Position numbers and translations under genes: made by a program. From positions 1,922,001-1,986,000 of the forward strand of contig JAAROD010000004.1 of NCBI GenBank assembly GCA_012274445.1: a stretch of 64,000 nucleotides of DNA. Reading direction: 5' to 3'. The notes under the pieces were generated by a model. That model was not told the origin of the DNA, did no database searches, and saw nothing but the letters and a program-made list of their open reading frames with translations. Source of the stretch: Sclerotiophoma versabilis. Lineage: Eukaryota; Ascomycota; Dothideomycetes; Pleosporales; Didymellaceae. How positions within the stretch are numbered: position 1 is the stretch's first letter; every line of letters begins with the position of its first letter. Shown in pieces: positions 11,852 to 22,451 of the stretch.

Positions 11852-13374
11852 GATTATTCTATTCTTGAGTGAGGCTGGATGAGTGTGCCGTACGGCTCTC
11901 CCAGCTTGAAGCAGGTCACTGCTTTATACTTCAAATAACGGGCATGGAGGTGCTGGACACGACATCGCCCACAATGCTCCCCTATGGCTAACTCGGCAGG
12001 TAGCAAATGTACCTGCCCCTTCCTGACCTCAATGTCCATGGCCGCTTCATTGCCGGTATAAGCACGAGATCATAATCGGCAACTAAGAGTATACCCAAGG
12101 AAATTGTAGATGAAACTGCAGCCCATATACAGCGCTGCATTGGTGGCTGCAAACATAACAAAAGCTTGGGACTGGAGTTGCCGACCAAATAGGAAGGAGG
12201 AACTCACCAAGCTCGACTTGGCGACGCATCGAGCGCACACAATGGGAGCGCCGAGATGCAGATCGGTTCGGTGTAACGACGATAAGGCATACCCAGCAAG
12301 GGAGAATGCTTTGTTCGAAGCCTGCAATCTTCTGTTGTCGCAGCGGTTATGATTATCCTCACGCGATGCTGCGCGCCACTTTGACTGTCGACCAGCAAGT
12401 GTAGGACCATTCAGGCTGTCAACGAGGCATTCGCGACTGCTCACGGCTGTACCTACAGAACTATCTTCGATATTGACTGGGGTCGTATAGGGTGTTTGTT
12501 GGTCCGATAGCCTCATTGCAGGGGTTGCAGTCATCTTGCAGCACACACCAGGTTGTCCTACAGACACCCACGGTGCCCAGCTCTTTCCATCGCATCGGCG
12601 CCTACAGATACGAAGGCTCCTGCTAGAAAGGGAGTGTTGATAATGTGCCTTCTCGGATGCGGGTGGGTTTGACTCTGCTGTAAATGCGTGTCGTTTTGAT
12701 CGACCGAAAGTGCTGATGATTGGAGGGCTGCAAGCCTCGCTCGCTGCGAATATGTTTGGGAGGGTGCGTTCAAGGCTGAGCGCGAACTACAGTGCAGTAG
12801 GCTGGAGTCAAAAGTTACTCATGGAACCCGGGCGATACATCGATTTGCGAGAAGGTTTTGTTCAGATGTCTAAGTTCGGGGCACAGGAACATTTTGTAAG
12901 TCTATGTCGGGTTACTCAGCAACTTGCGCAAACTCGCGCGCGCGCAACGTGCCTTCGATGAGGAACAGCAAAACAGAGACACAATCACTGCAGGACGTTG
13001 CACACGGTAGTGACAGCCATATTTCGGGAGATTTTTTTTCTTCGATCGATCATCACGATTGTTCCTGGAAATGACGCACTGGAAAACGCCTGCAAACCAC
13101 CGCACTGTGGGTCAACGGTGTGGGCCGTTCCTGAATATCGCTAGCCAGCCTCCGCAATGACGTTGTCAACTTCAGTAATATCACAAGCAAGTGGGACCAA
13201 CATTTGTGAATTGGACCGAAGCCCATGAGTAATTTTCTTCTCGACCTAGGAAGTACTTGATCGTTCATGCCGTAATTGTCATCATCCGTATCTCGTAGCT
13301 CTGGTGAGCTTGGAGCCTCAAAATGCCTATGGCTTCAGCAAGCTCGAAGCATCGTCTCGATGCATAATGGGTAT
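11852..13374. other. Intergenic, no supported gene
   Basis: It contains the promoter of the minus-strand gene to its left. Overlapping short ORFs on both strands lack domains and credible splice structure. Confidence 0.55.
11922..11928 (-). promoter_or_regulatory. TATA-like element of the LVIVD-like protein gene
   Basis: TATAAAG on the minus strand, ~71 bp upstream of the ATG at 11851. Confidence 0.4.
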
Positions 13375-14178
13375 CTACAACTTCGCCTCGACCTTCTTCA
13401 GGCAATCCTGGAACTCGCTCCAGTCGTACATGATAGCGACGCACTTGGTCTCCTCGGTGAGGAGCTTGGCCATCTGCTCCATCTTCTCCTTGCCCTCCTC
13501 GATGCCGTAGATGCCAACGTAGCCAATGCAGGGAATGCCGGCGCGCATGGCGGCAGTGGCACCGCTCTTGCTGTCCTCGACGGTGACGGCCTCGGATTCC
13601 TTGACACCGAGCTGCTTGGCGGCGTAGTGGTAGATAGCAGGGTCAGGCTTCGAGCTGGGAGGGTTAAGGGAGGTGGCAGCGGAGTAGACGTGCTCAGGAG
13701 GAAAGAAGTGGGCAATACCGGCCTTCTCGATCGAGGCAACGACACGGCTCTTGGCGGAGGTGCTGACGACCGACATAGGGTAGCCCTGGTCTTTCAGCTT
13801 CTGCAGTTCCTTGGTGACACCAGGGCACTCGACGGCCTTCTCGCTGAGCTTCTTGGTGACAGCGCCAAGCTCTCGAGAAACGTAGTCCTCGAGGTCCTCG
13901 TCGCTCATGGTGAAACCGTGCTCCTTCTGCAGGCCCTTGAGCATACTGCGGAAGTTGTGGCCGACGTAGTCCTCGAGCAACTTAGGACCGGTATAGTGAG
14001 GAGCACTCTTGACGTCGTACTTCTTCATCACCTCGTTGGTGAGATCGGCGCAGGCCTCGAAGGCAAGGTGTTCGGACTGGACAAGTGTGTTGTCACAGTC
14101 GAGCATGATGTACTTGACCTGTACCACAAATTAGTTTGAAGCGGGGTAGCTGCTGCATCTACAGCTTACCTTGCCCAT
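13375..14178 (-). CDS. HAD-superfamily hydrolase (beta-phosphoglucomutase-like phosphatase)
   Basis: A tiny first exon (14178-14170, encoding MGK) is spliced by a 51-nt intron to 14118-13375, giving 250 residues. The longer-looking start at 14127 reads through the intron end and is not preferred. HAD motif I is LDCDNTLV (nucleophile D10, acid/base D12). A helical cap follows, then motif II VVSTSAKS, the motif III lysine in SSKPDPAIY and motif IV VEDSKSG. This layout is that of subclass I HAD phosphatases and phosphomutases such as 2-deoxyglucose-6-phosphate or glycerol-phosphate phosphatases. The substrate cannot be read from the sequence. There is no targeting signal, so it is probably cytosolic. 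Confidence 0.92.
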
Positions 14179-15829
14179 GATTGCGATTGGTGTGTAGAGG
14201 TGAGGTTGTTTGGTTGAGAAGATGTCAATGGACGTTTGGCAGGTGCACAAGAGTGGTAGAGGTGGATTGTAGCGTGGAGAAGTGAGGGCTGGCTACTTGG
14301 TTCTGTTGAGGACGCAGGTAAATAAGTAGCCGTGCTGGGATTGGTGTGTTGTCAGGGAAGGCGCGCGGGGTGAGGGAAAACGCGCCTGTCCGGGATGACG
14401 TCGCACGTGGGGCTCTTATTGGGTGCCCGGCAGACGGTCCGCTTTCACTCACTCACACCACTCTCACCTTTAAACTTTAACCGGTAATCGCTCATTTTGT
14501 AGGTACACACAGATCGCGAGGTCGATCACTGCTATTTGCTATAGCGATCTTGTCGGCCGCGCTTACCGTGAGCAACTTCGCTGTCCATCCCGAAATTCAA
14601 GACTTCGCGTGCCATGAAATCTCACCCGCAAATTGCCGTCACGAGAACCACCAATGCTTCAAGCAGACCTTTGACAGTAGCTGTCGGTGTGCAAGACGCA
14701 GTATTCCTGCAGATTGCTGCGGATAGGTGCACCTTCGCCGCCTTTTTGCATCAACCCTCGAATAGCAGAGCGAAATGGTTTTCGTTGTAGTGTAGCACAA
14801 GGCTGACCACGTGTAGAATCTGTGCAACAGCGTCCGGGGTTGCTGACAAGGCTCGAGTTTTGAAGCACATTCTTCAAGGCCCTCCTATGCATATCTCTCA
14901 TATTCCATACCTGATGATGTGCGAGATCGGAGAATGTATATTTGATTTGGTCCTTGGAGTTGCTGATGACGAGCAGGCCAGATGAGTGGTTGGAGTCGAT
15001 TTTTAGGCAGTGGGGATACGTGTATTGTACTATTGTGTACGCTACTGTCTCCTGTCGAGTATGAGATAGGTTCGAAGACGCAATCCTTTGTTCCCTTTGG
15101 TAACAAACTTCCTATTACATCATGCTCTCAGCCATTAATTGAATAGAAGCGACGTACAGGAACTATGTACTTCACCTTACCCATGGCTAGAAAGCATATT
15201 AGCGTTTGGAAACGGCTCGAGGAAAACTCCAAACAGCTATCAGCTTTATACACACATCAAACGAACAGCGCTCTTAATCTATCAGCCTATTCCATAAATT
15301 CCTCAAATCTCAACGTCACTAAATCACCTAACAGGTCAAAACCCTACACTACATATTACAATTCAGCCAGTAGCCTCAAAACCCCACCCCTTACGTCCAA
15401 CTCCTCATCCTTTGACCTTGTCAGATTAAGTCGCTGCTACCTTAGCGGGTGAGGCCGAGTAAACATTCCCTGCATGACACAAGTAGTCTTTGAGATCGAC
15501 CGCGAATGAGAATAGATTTAGGAAGGTGTCGAGATATTTCTTACAAGCTAAGGCTATCAGGATTGTCTATCATTGATCGATGCGTTGTTATGTAGGCCTG
15601 CTTGGAGGCCTAGTGTGCGACGTGGTTGCGGCTGAGCAAGCCCTTAGGTAAGAAGAAATATATCTCAACCATTGCATTGCTGCACTACCATTCGGATGGG
15701 AACAAGGCTGCGCCCCCGCCTTTGATTCTCTTTCCCAACATCATCACCATTCTTCGTTCCCTTTTGAAGCAAACCTTCTTGCACTCTTATTTGAAAATTC
15801 ACACCTTAACGGCAAGACTCTGTTAATAT
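14179..15829. other. Intergenic, AT-richer, no supported gene
   Basis: It contains the promoter of the HAD gene, then a lower-GC stretch leading into a decayed HET gene. Short ORFs such as 15165-15452 are Ser/Thr/Asn-rich with no recognisable features. Confidence 0.5.
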
Positions 15830-17847
15830 GTGGACACATATCTAACGAGTACTGGCGGAATGGGATCAACAATCAAAGCTGAGCTCGCAGTGCCAGAGAT
15901 AGATCATATCTTTGAGCAGTTCTGCGAGCGCTGCTTCAACAATTGTAAGATCGTTCGATGGCTGGGAAATTTGAATCCACCCAAGGCCAATAAATCCAAT
16001 CATCACCATGGATGCTTCAATTACAACGCAATGGCACTTTCCAAACATTGTCCGTTGTTGCCAACTTGGAGGATTATTTGCACCCTCCCATGGTAAGGTC
16101 AAAACCGTAGAACTGTGGTTATTAAAGCTTGATAATGTTATCAAACTACGCCCTGATTATAGAAGCGATCATCAACGGCCGTACGGCATGATGAGTGCCA
16201 GGATCAGTACTGATGATTATCGTGGCGAGATCTTGAATTTCGGGCTGCTTGATCAACCGACACATGTCAACGTTCGACTGCGGCGCATTGAACCCTCCTC
16301 AGTTAATTATCGTGGAGTGCACAAGTGGCTTGATCACTGTGGATGCCACCACTTGGGGACATGTGGTATTGCAAACAAAATCATTGTTCCAGGTTTCAGG
16401 GTCGTCGATTATCTGACTGGTAGGATCATTCCGCTCCCTACAGGAACTCCGTCTCGGTATGTTGCGCTATCGTACGTTTTGGGTAAGACGCAGCGTTCAT
16501 GTTCAACACATGCTCAGATAATTGGAGACAGTATTCAAGCCGCACTAGCTCTGAGTCTCCGTTTCCTCTGGGTAGATCGCCACGTAAGCTCGAGGCTGCA
16601 AAAACTCATCGGTTGAAAAGTCAAATAATTCCAGTGCGTTGATCAATCAGATGAGGCACATCAGCACTAACAAACAAACGCAATGAGCAGTATCTACTCA
16701 CATGCGGATCGATGATAGTGTCGGTTGCAGGTGATGCTCATCGCGGCTTGCCCGGCCTGCATGGCCTCGCTCGTAAGGCGAACTGACGGCTTAGTCTCGG
16801 TGATTGCGAACTCGAGGCATTACAACTTGGCTCATACGAAATCCTTCATTCGGAGTGGGCCACCAGAGCTTGGACTTATCAAGCATGATCTCCTTCGCAA
16901 TGGAGACTGTTCTGTACGAGACAAGGAATTATCTTCTCGTGCAAACCCCTGAATTATCATGAAAACATAGTCCCTCCTTTGCCAGTGTTCGGTAACATGG
17001 AAGATGATTACGTCTACCTCAAAGAAGCAGTCCCCACACAATGGCCAAGATCAGGCCAGGCTTCGCCTTGGTCTGTGATTCGCCAGTATTCGTACAGAGA
17101 GATGACTTATGAGGGAGACGCTTTGAACGCAAGCTTGAGTATTTTAATGCTCTTGGAATCTCACATTACTGGGGCATTCCCATCAGATTAACAAATCTGG
17201 GGCTACAATGGGGTACTCTGAGTACTCCTGAAGATCTGGTTTCTTGGGAATACTGTTTTCGGCAGAGTAGCCATCACAGGACTGCTTTGAACTGGATATA
17301 CTATGGTACAATTTCGCAAGCAATCCGAAAGAACGCAAGAATTTTCAATGTGTTATAGACAATATAGACAGGCCCAAGAGAGTTCTCAGAAAAAGCGTGA
17401 CCGACTACGTCGTTCCAGTATCATCGTGATCGACATCCAGACGTCGAACATGGATTGGGTGGATATCCTACGCAGTGACACACCCCAAGGCAGTTCTGGA
17501 AACATAAGTAGTAGGAAGGTACTCCGAATTACCGGCGACTTCTTCAAGCCTCACTATCTTTTCAAAGATGAGACGCTCTTTATCATTCTCCAAGCTTCAT
17601 ATGGTAGGGATATTCGCCTCAAAGTGGGGTTGGGTAATTATGCGAACGGAAATGACGTGTGCATACCCAAAAACTCGCACGAATTTGTAGCTCTAGAGTT
17701 GAAAACTTATCTGTAAGCTGTGACCCAACTAAGACATATCGACCCTATATTAGCGGAGACTTTTTGGTACTAGAGAAGCAGGGAGATTCGTACAAACGAA
17801 TCGGTTTCGCTGGCTCCATCGATGCGAACCGTAACTGGGATGGATGA
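15830..17847 (+). pseudogene. HET-domain (heterokaryon incompatibility) pseudogene
   Basis: Pieces of a HET protein lie in order but in shifting frames. There is an N-terminal CERCFNN...IVRWL segment, then VVDYLTGRIIPLPTG and YVALSYVLGKT, the heart of the HET domain. SIQAALALSLRFLWVDRH follows, and after an apparent intron (16584-16634) CVDQSDEAHQH. Next come MSSIYSHAD, VSVAGDAHRGLPGLHGL, SEWATRAWTYQ, a Cys-containing SCKPLNYHEN region and a C-terminal LVLEKQGDSYKRIGFAG typical of the family's tail. In-frame stops occur at about 16668 (TAA), 16713, 16784 and 16886 (TGA), with a frameshift near 16710. Intact HET proteins trigger cell death after fusion of unlike strains; this copy cannot make one. 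Repeat-induced point mutation or simple decay could explain it. Confidence 0.85.
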
Positions 17848-18773
17848 AACAGATCGTTTACTTATCAAGCCATCAAAAAGCTCAAACCAGGGCCAATACC
17901 AATAGGCCGGAAGGGAAGCTGACCCGATTCTTTTGATCTAGTGTACATACATGCAGCGACTGCTTAAGTTTGCAAACAACCATCTGCTTCGATGCGGTTC
18001 TCAATCAGTAACAATAAACCCTGATTGGTCCTGTCTAGGGCTAGAAAGCACACGGCAGTCTCTCGAGGTAGGCCTTGCTGCCCTCTCATGTTGCAAGGAG
18101 TACTGGCGACAAGAACACAAGTCCAGACCTGGGAGGCATATAGGACTTCAGCGAAGATTTTGCATTTAGCTAATAATAATAAACATGCTGTGGTCGGCAG
18201 CGTTAATTAGTAATACTGACTGCCTCCCAAAAGCTGGCGTTTTTGTAGCCCTTGTTTTATGCAACACGAGAGGCTGCCTTCGCAACATCTTTTTGCCATT
18301 CCCAGAAGCCAAGCCTAGGGTGAGTGCATCTAGCCACGTATTCGTTACACTTTCTTACCATCGGCTGTTCAGTCGACCCACGTGATTTCTTGTGCGGTGC
18401 TCTATTGCAGGTCTCTCACTTGTGATATCGTAGACACCTTAGGTGGTCAGGCTGAAGATACAGGTCCTAGTCGTCGACTTTAACGTGACAGCCCTGACAA
18501 GCTTGCTGTACGTTGACAAACATGCTCGAACTGACTTCCGGGTCTCAAAAAGATGCACCGTTCAGCTACCGGAGTATTGAGGAAGCGCGTTAACGAGAGG
18601 AGCAGATGCAGTTCAGTCTAACAGAGAGACCATAGAAGAGTGTTCTGTGCTTGGCGTCCAAGCCCGTGACCCCGCACCGGCCAAAAGAATCGCTTCCGCG
18701 CGATTCATCCCCACCACGGCCATCCACAACGCAAAAAGATATCCTGGAGAATCTGACTGAGCCAGACGAATGC
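17848..18773. other. Intergenic between HET pseudogene and tRNA
   Basis: Short ORFs only, none recognised. The right end is the 3' flank of the minus-strand tRNA gene. Confidence 0.5.
18733..18737 (-). terminator. Candidate Pol III terminator of tRNA-Leu
   Basis: A run of five T on the minus strand, about 37 nt beyond the tRNA 3' end at 18774. It is the first T-run of this length downstream. It is somewhat distant for a Pol III terminator. Confidence 0.4.
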
Positions 18774-18817
18774 TGATGAGGACGGGACTCGAACCCGCGC
18801 CACTTTCGTGACCAGGA

Positions 18818-18850
18818 AGCTGATTGCTCAGCAATGCTAAGGAGAAAGAA
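18818..18850 (-). other. Canonical anticodon-loop tRNA intron
   Basis: 33 nt lying one base 3' of the anticodon, the standard eukaryotic position. It contains CCTTA, complementary to the anticodon region TAAGG, giving the anticodon-intron pairing expected for recognition by the tRNA splicing endonuclease. Confidence 0.75.
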
Positions 18851-18869
18851 CCTTAACCTGGCGCCATAA

Positions 18870-18919
18870 CTGTGAACTGTTAGGAAAGTGAGTATTGGTG
18901 ACATTTGAGTCGAACTTAC
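18870..18919 (-). other. 50-nt spliceosomal-intron-like insertion in the tRNA D-loop
   Basis: It starts GTAAGT, has CTAAC about 8 nt before its end, and finishes CACAG, so it carries donor, branch site and acceptor signals of a fungal spliceosomal intron. It sits directly after the last G of the A box. Excision leaves GAGTTGG-TTATGGC, in which GGC pairs with GCC of the D-stem and position 21 is A, exactly as expected for tRNA-Leu. An alternative internal AG (18877) would leave a D-loop seven bases too long. Confidence 0.7.
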
Positions 18920-18938
18920 CCAACTCGGCCACCTCACC

Positions 18939-19297
18939 GTGCTCCAGTGGGATTGATGAACAGAGAAATGAAAATAATATTTATACTGTCATTTCAATTT
19001 GGTAGAGTCAGCGTGGTGGTTCGCACGATCGCAACAGTACAACATCGCCGAAGAACGGCAACTAGTAAAATTACGGCCTATCGAGACTAATCACGAATAC
19101 GATTCGGAGAAAGACTTCCACTAATATCAAGTAGTGTTTACAATCAGAAGTGATTTGGCAGTTTTAACGTGGGGGGGGGGGGCATTCGCACAACCAGAAC
19201 ACCAATGACGCACGGATAGTGTTCATATTTGCAATGACCGCGTCGCAGTATTTGTGAGATTCGTGACGCACGATTTCAACGCGATCGAATTTGTCCA
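18939..19297. other. Intergenic; tRNA upstream region and 12-bp G tract
   Basis: It lies between the tRNA 5' end and the 3' end of the lactate dehydrogenase gene. It contains a run of 12 G at 19171-19182. No gene seen. Confidence 0.6.
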
Positions 19298-20922
19298 CTA
19301 CAATCGGCTCTTCAGCACAACGTGTTCCGGTCGCCACATCTCGTTCAGCAACCGACTGGCATTGACCATCTCCGGCCTGCACTGGTCTAGCGATGTGATT
19401 CCCAACAAGCGCATACCTGTTTGGAGCTCCTCGGCAAGTACTACAATTTGTCAGTTTCATTCCTCACTGCATGGGCATGCCAACTCACCGTCAACGCACC
19501 GCTCGACCCCCTTTGTCCCATAGGCCGCAAGCGCATAAAGGAACGGCCTGCCAACACCGACAGCTGTCGCACCCAGACACAGTGCCTTCAGCACATCATT
19601 TCCATCCCGCAGCCCGCCGTCCAGGAATATCTTCATCTTACCGATGACCTCGGGACAGTACGTTCTGATCTCCAGCAGCGTCATCAGTGCGCTCGGCGCA
19701 GTGTGCATCTGTCGCCCGCCATGATTGCTGAGCAGAATTCCATCACAGCCATATTCCAGCGCCAACTTCGCATCCTCTGCGGTCTGAATGCCCTTCAGCA
19801 CGATCGGCCCGTCCCATTCCCTGCGGATCCACTCTAGGTCCTCCCACGTCGTGTGCGGGCTCAGCTGGCCACGGACAACTCGCCCGCCCATCGCTGGTGC
19901 AAAGGCATTGTCGCTGCCTGCTGCGTTATCCTTCTCGGGGGCACTATCAGTTTCCCACTCCGCTGTCGGCTCTTCTGTCAAGCCAACAGCCAGGGCTTCT
20001 TCAGCTTGTAGGTAACGATCTGCAGTCCGTTTACCCAGAATTGGTGTGTCCACTGTGATCCACAGCCCTCTGTATCCATGTTTTTTGACCAGACGCATCA
20101 GCTCGATGGCCTTCTCCCGGTCTACAGGCATGTAGTACTGATAAAACAACTGCGTCGGACTCCCGTTTTTCAGTCTTGCTTGCTCATCTATGTAACTCTG
20201 CATGATCTGGTCGCTGGACTTGGTGCTCGCAGTGCTGATAACCATATGTGCGCCTTTTCGCACCGCACCTCGGACCATCGCTGGTTCAGCTTCATCATGG
20301 ATTGCGCCAATGGTCCCCATCGGTGAGACGTAGAACGGATGTGGCGAGCTGTGGCCGAATATCTTGCGGCGCGTGTCAACGTCGCCTACGTTGCGCATCA
20401 CACGAGGGCGGAAAGTAATGCGGCCCCAGTCGTCCAGATTACCTTTCAGCGATGCGCCAGTATTGGCTGATCCAGATGCATAAATGTACGACTTGTGCGG
20501 CAGCACCGCTTTTGCTGCAGTCTCGAAATCTGGTGTTTGAACGCATAAGGACACATGTGGAATTCCTGGTGATGTGTTTGTCTCTGATGGCGTTTTTGCT
20601 TCCTCCCTTTGCGGTTCCCGTAAGTGCCCAAGAGTGTTGGGATTAACTGGTCCTAGGACACACTCTTGGTCGATGTAGTCCTTTAAGTAACTCAAAGGGT
20701 GGTATTTCTTGAACTCCTCTGTCGCATCCTGAATACTTGTCAGTGTCATGTCCGCGCATTGTGTATGACACTCACAGTCCCAGCGTTCTTCAAGATGATC
20801 GGCGCCCCGCCTGGGTGCTCGGACAGAAAGCTCGTCACATCATATACGTGCGAGTCCAGCACAATCCAGCAATCGTTCTTTTTCGTGTGCTTCGCGACCT
20901 CGGCGCCGTCAATATGTCCCAT
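19298..20922 (-). CDS. L-lactate dehydrogenase (cytochrome b2-type flavocytochrome)
   Basis: The exons are 20922-20776, 20728-19489 and 19440-19298, giving 509 residues. Residues 1-80 are a cytochrome b5-like heme domain with the axial histidines in SEHPGG (H36) and KKYHPL (H59). The FMN-dependent alpha-hydroxy-acid dehydrogenase domain follows, with the catalytic histidine in SNHGGRQ and the FMN-phosphate site DGGLRDGNDVLKALCLGA. Such enzymes oxidise L-lactate or related 2-hydroxy acids and pass electrons to cytochrome c. Two oddities stand out. There is no cleavable presequence before the heme domain (MGHIDGAEVAKH), unlike mitochondrial yeast Cyb2. Also, HGGRQ is followed by MH where family members usually have LD. 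It may be a cytosolic paralogue or act on another 2-hydroxy acid. Confidence 0.93.
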
Positions 20923-22451
20923 TATTTCAGTTCTTCCACTTGAGTGTTGTTGTGCAGATGTTCTTCGAGTAACCAACCATCGGGAGCGCATTTGAGGGGC
21001 GCGCTACCCCGGCAACAGCCCCCATCTTTCGGCGAGAAGGCCGGGTCATTGATAACCGAAGGCTTTTGAATACGGCAAACCACCAGAAACCTAATGGTGA
21101 CACCACTCTCGACTTGCGATTGGGCCTTCCGGATGTGAATTCAAATAGCCGCGACACAATTTGTAAACATGGAAAAGTATACGTGCGGCTTGTGACGTTA
21201 TGATGACTGCTTTCGTAGCCCTGAAGGTGCTCTGTTTACCGTCGATATGCACAATACGGAAGTCCCTATCGACTGGAGAGATCTCATTTATGTCTCGGGG
21301 CCTATTATGTGTCCACTAAGCTTATGTAGTGTCTTTCAAGCAATTTTCTTCTTAAACGTGTCGCGGCCAGGTCCTGTGAAATTGTTTATTGAGCACGATC
21401 TTTCAAACTACGAATAAATTCACATAGTCACGACGAAAGTATCGACTGCGCGTAAAATTCCAGAGTAGATAGGTGCTGTATAGACCTACTTTTCTACAGT
21501 ATTTGACAGCTTGAAAGCGCATGCGGACAATGTGAAACGTGACTCTCGAGGAATAGAGACTACTCCGTGAGAGAAGCTCAAAAATGTAGAAACGGGATAG
21601 AGCTTTGCTGCATTGAATGTCTAGTTGATTTGGGATATATAGCCAGTACTCAAGACAAGGGTGTAATCTCATATCATGCCCAACCATATCCGAACAAGCG
21701 TACCTATCAATCTTTCGTCTGGTGTTCGATAGTGGAGACAAGCTCCGATAAACAGGCATGAGTGTTGGGCCCCACAACCTACCTGGCTTCTTGAGCGGCA
21801 GATGCAAAATCTGATCAAGCATTTTAAATGATAAAACGGCCACCAGTGACCCGCTTGGATGCTTTGAATAGCGCGCATGAAAGCTAGCGGGCCGTACCTT
21901 TCTATATTTCAGCGTTTTCTGGCAGACAGGCGCCCCTGGCTACATTCTCGATAAATTAATTGCACAACTATGATCGATTACCAGTCTGATCTCGAACATC
22001 TTCTTTGCTGACCCTGGCGGTATGCAACGGTAAGGAGTGCACGCCTGAAGTCGACGAGTGCGATCCTTCGTCTTTCTCCGACCGTTTCTCCAGCCAGTTG
22101 CCAGCATTGTGGCGAGCAAGACTAGCCAGAACAAATTTCCGTCTTACCTGCAAGGTACTCTGGGCGTAACCCTCCCGCACCTCCTGACTCGAAGCGAATC
22201 CTTCCCGCGGGCAATGTCGAATTCTACCACTTCAAACTTCTATGGCGCCAATCAGATTTCTTTTCTTGAATCCTCCATGTCGGTCTGTAAATGCCGAAGA
22301 GATGAAATGTCCGCTGCCGCATGCGCGAATGCAGCGCTGCATCGTGGCCCCGTTGCTTCCATAAAAGCTGTACATGCCACTAGAATTCAGCAATCAGAGG
22401 CCGTGTTTCATTCCATCTCCACGCCTTCACATACTCGATAAGTTCGTGAGG
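20923..22451. other. Intergenic between divergent genes, no supported gene
   Basis: It holds the upstream regions of the divergent lactate dehydrogenase (left) and FAD oxidase (right) genes and an AT-rich middle. An ORF on the minus strand at 21403-21843 has no recognisable features. CATAAAAG at about 22359 may be the core promoter of the oxidase gene. Confidence 0.5.

Larger units (their letters stand above)
18774..18938 (-). tRNA. tRNA-Leu(AAG) with two interruptions
   Basis: The acceptor stem pairs GGTGAGG (18938-18932) with CCTCATC plus discriminator A (18774), with one G-U pair. The A box TGGCCGAGTTGG (18931-18920) is intact. The anticodon stem CCAGG (18861-18857) pairs with CCTGG (18816-18812), and the anticodon AAG is at 18854-18852. 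The variable-arm stem GTCAC/GTGGC has a GAAA loop, and the T-arm contains the B box GGTTCGAGTCC. Two segments must be removed to give an ordinary 82-nt class II tRNA: a 33-nt anticodon-loop intron and a 50-nt D-loop insertion. It could be functional with unusual processing, or a recently inactivated copy. Confidence 0.85.

Noticed and set aside
13276..14139. 287-codon Leu/Val-rich ORF on the plus strand
   Set aside because: Antisense to the HAD hydrolase, which shows all four catalytic motifs.
21403..21843. 146-codon ORF on the minus strand
   Set aside because: AT-rich with random-looking composition and no family features; it sits between two promoters.
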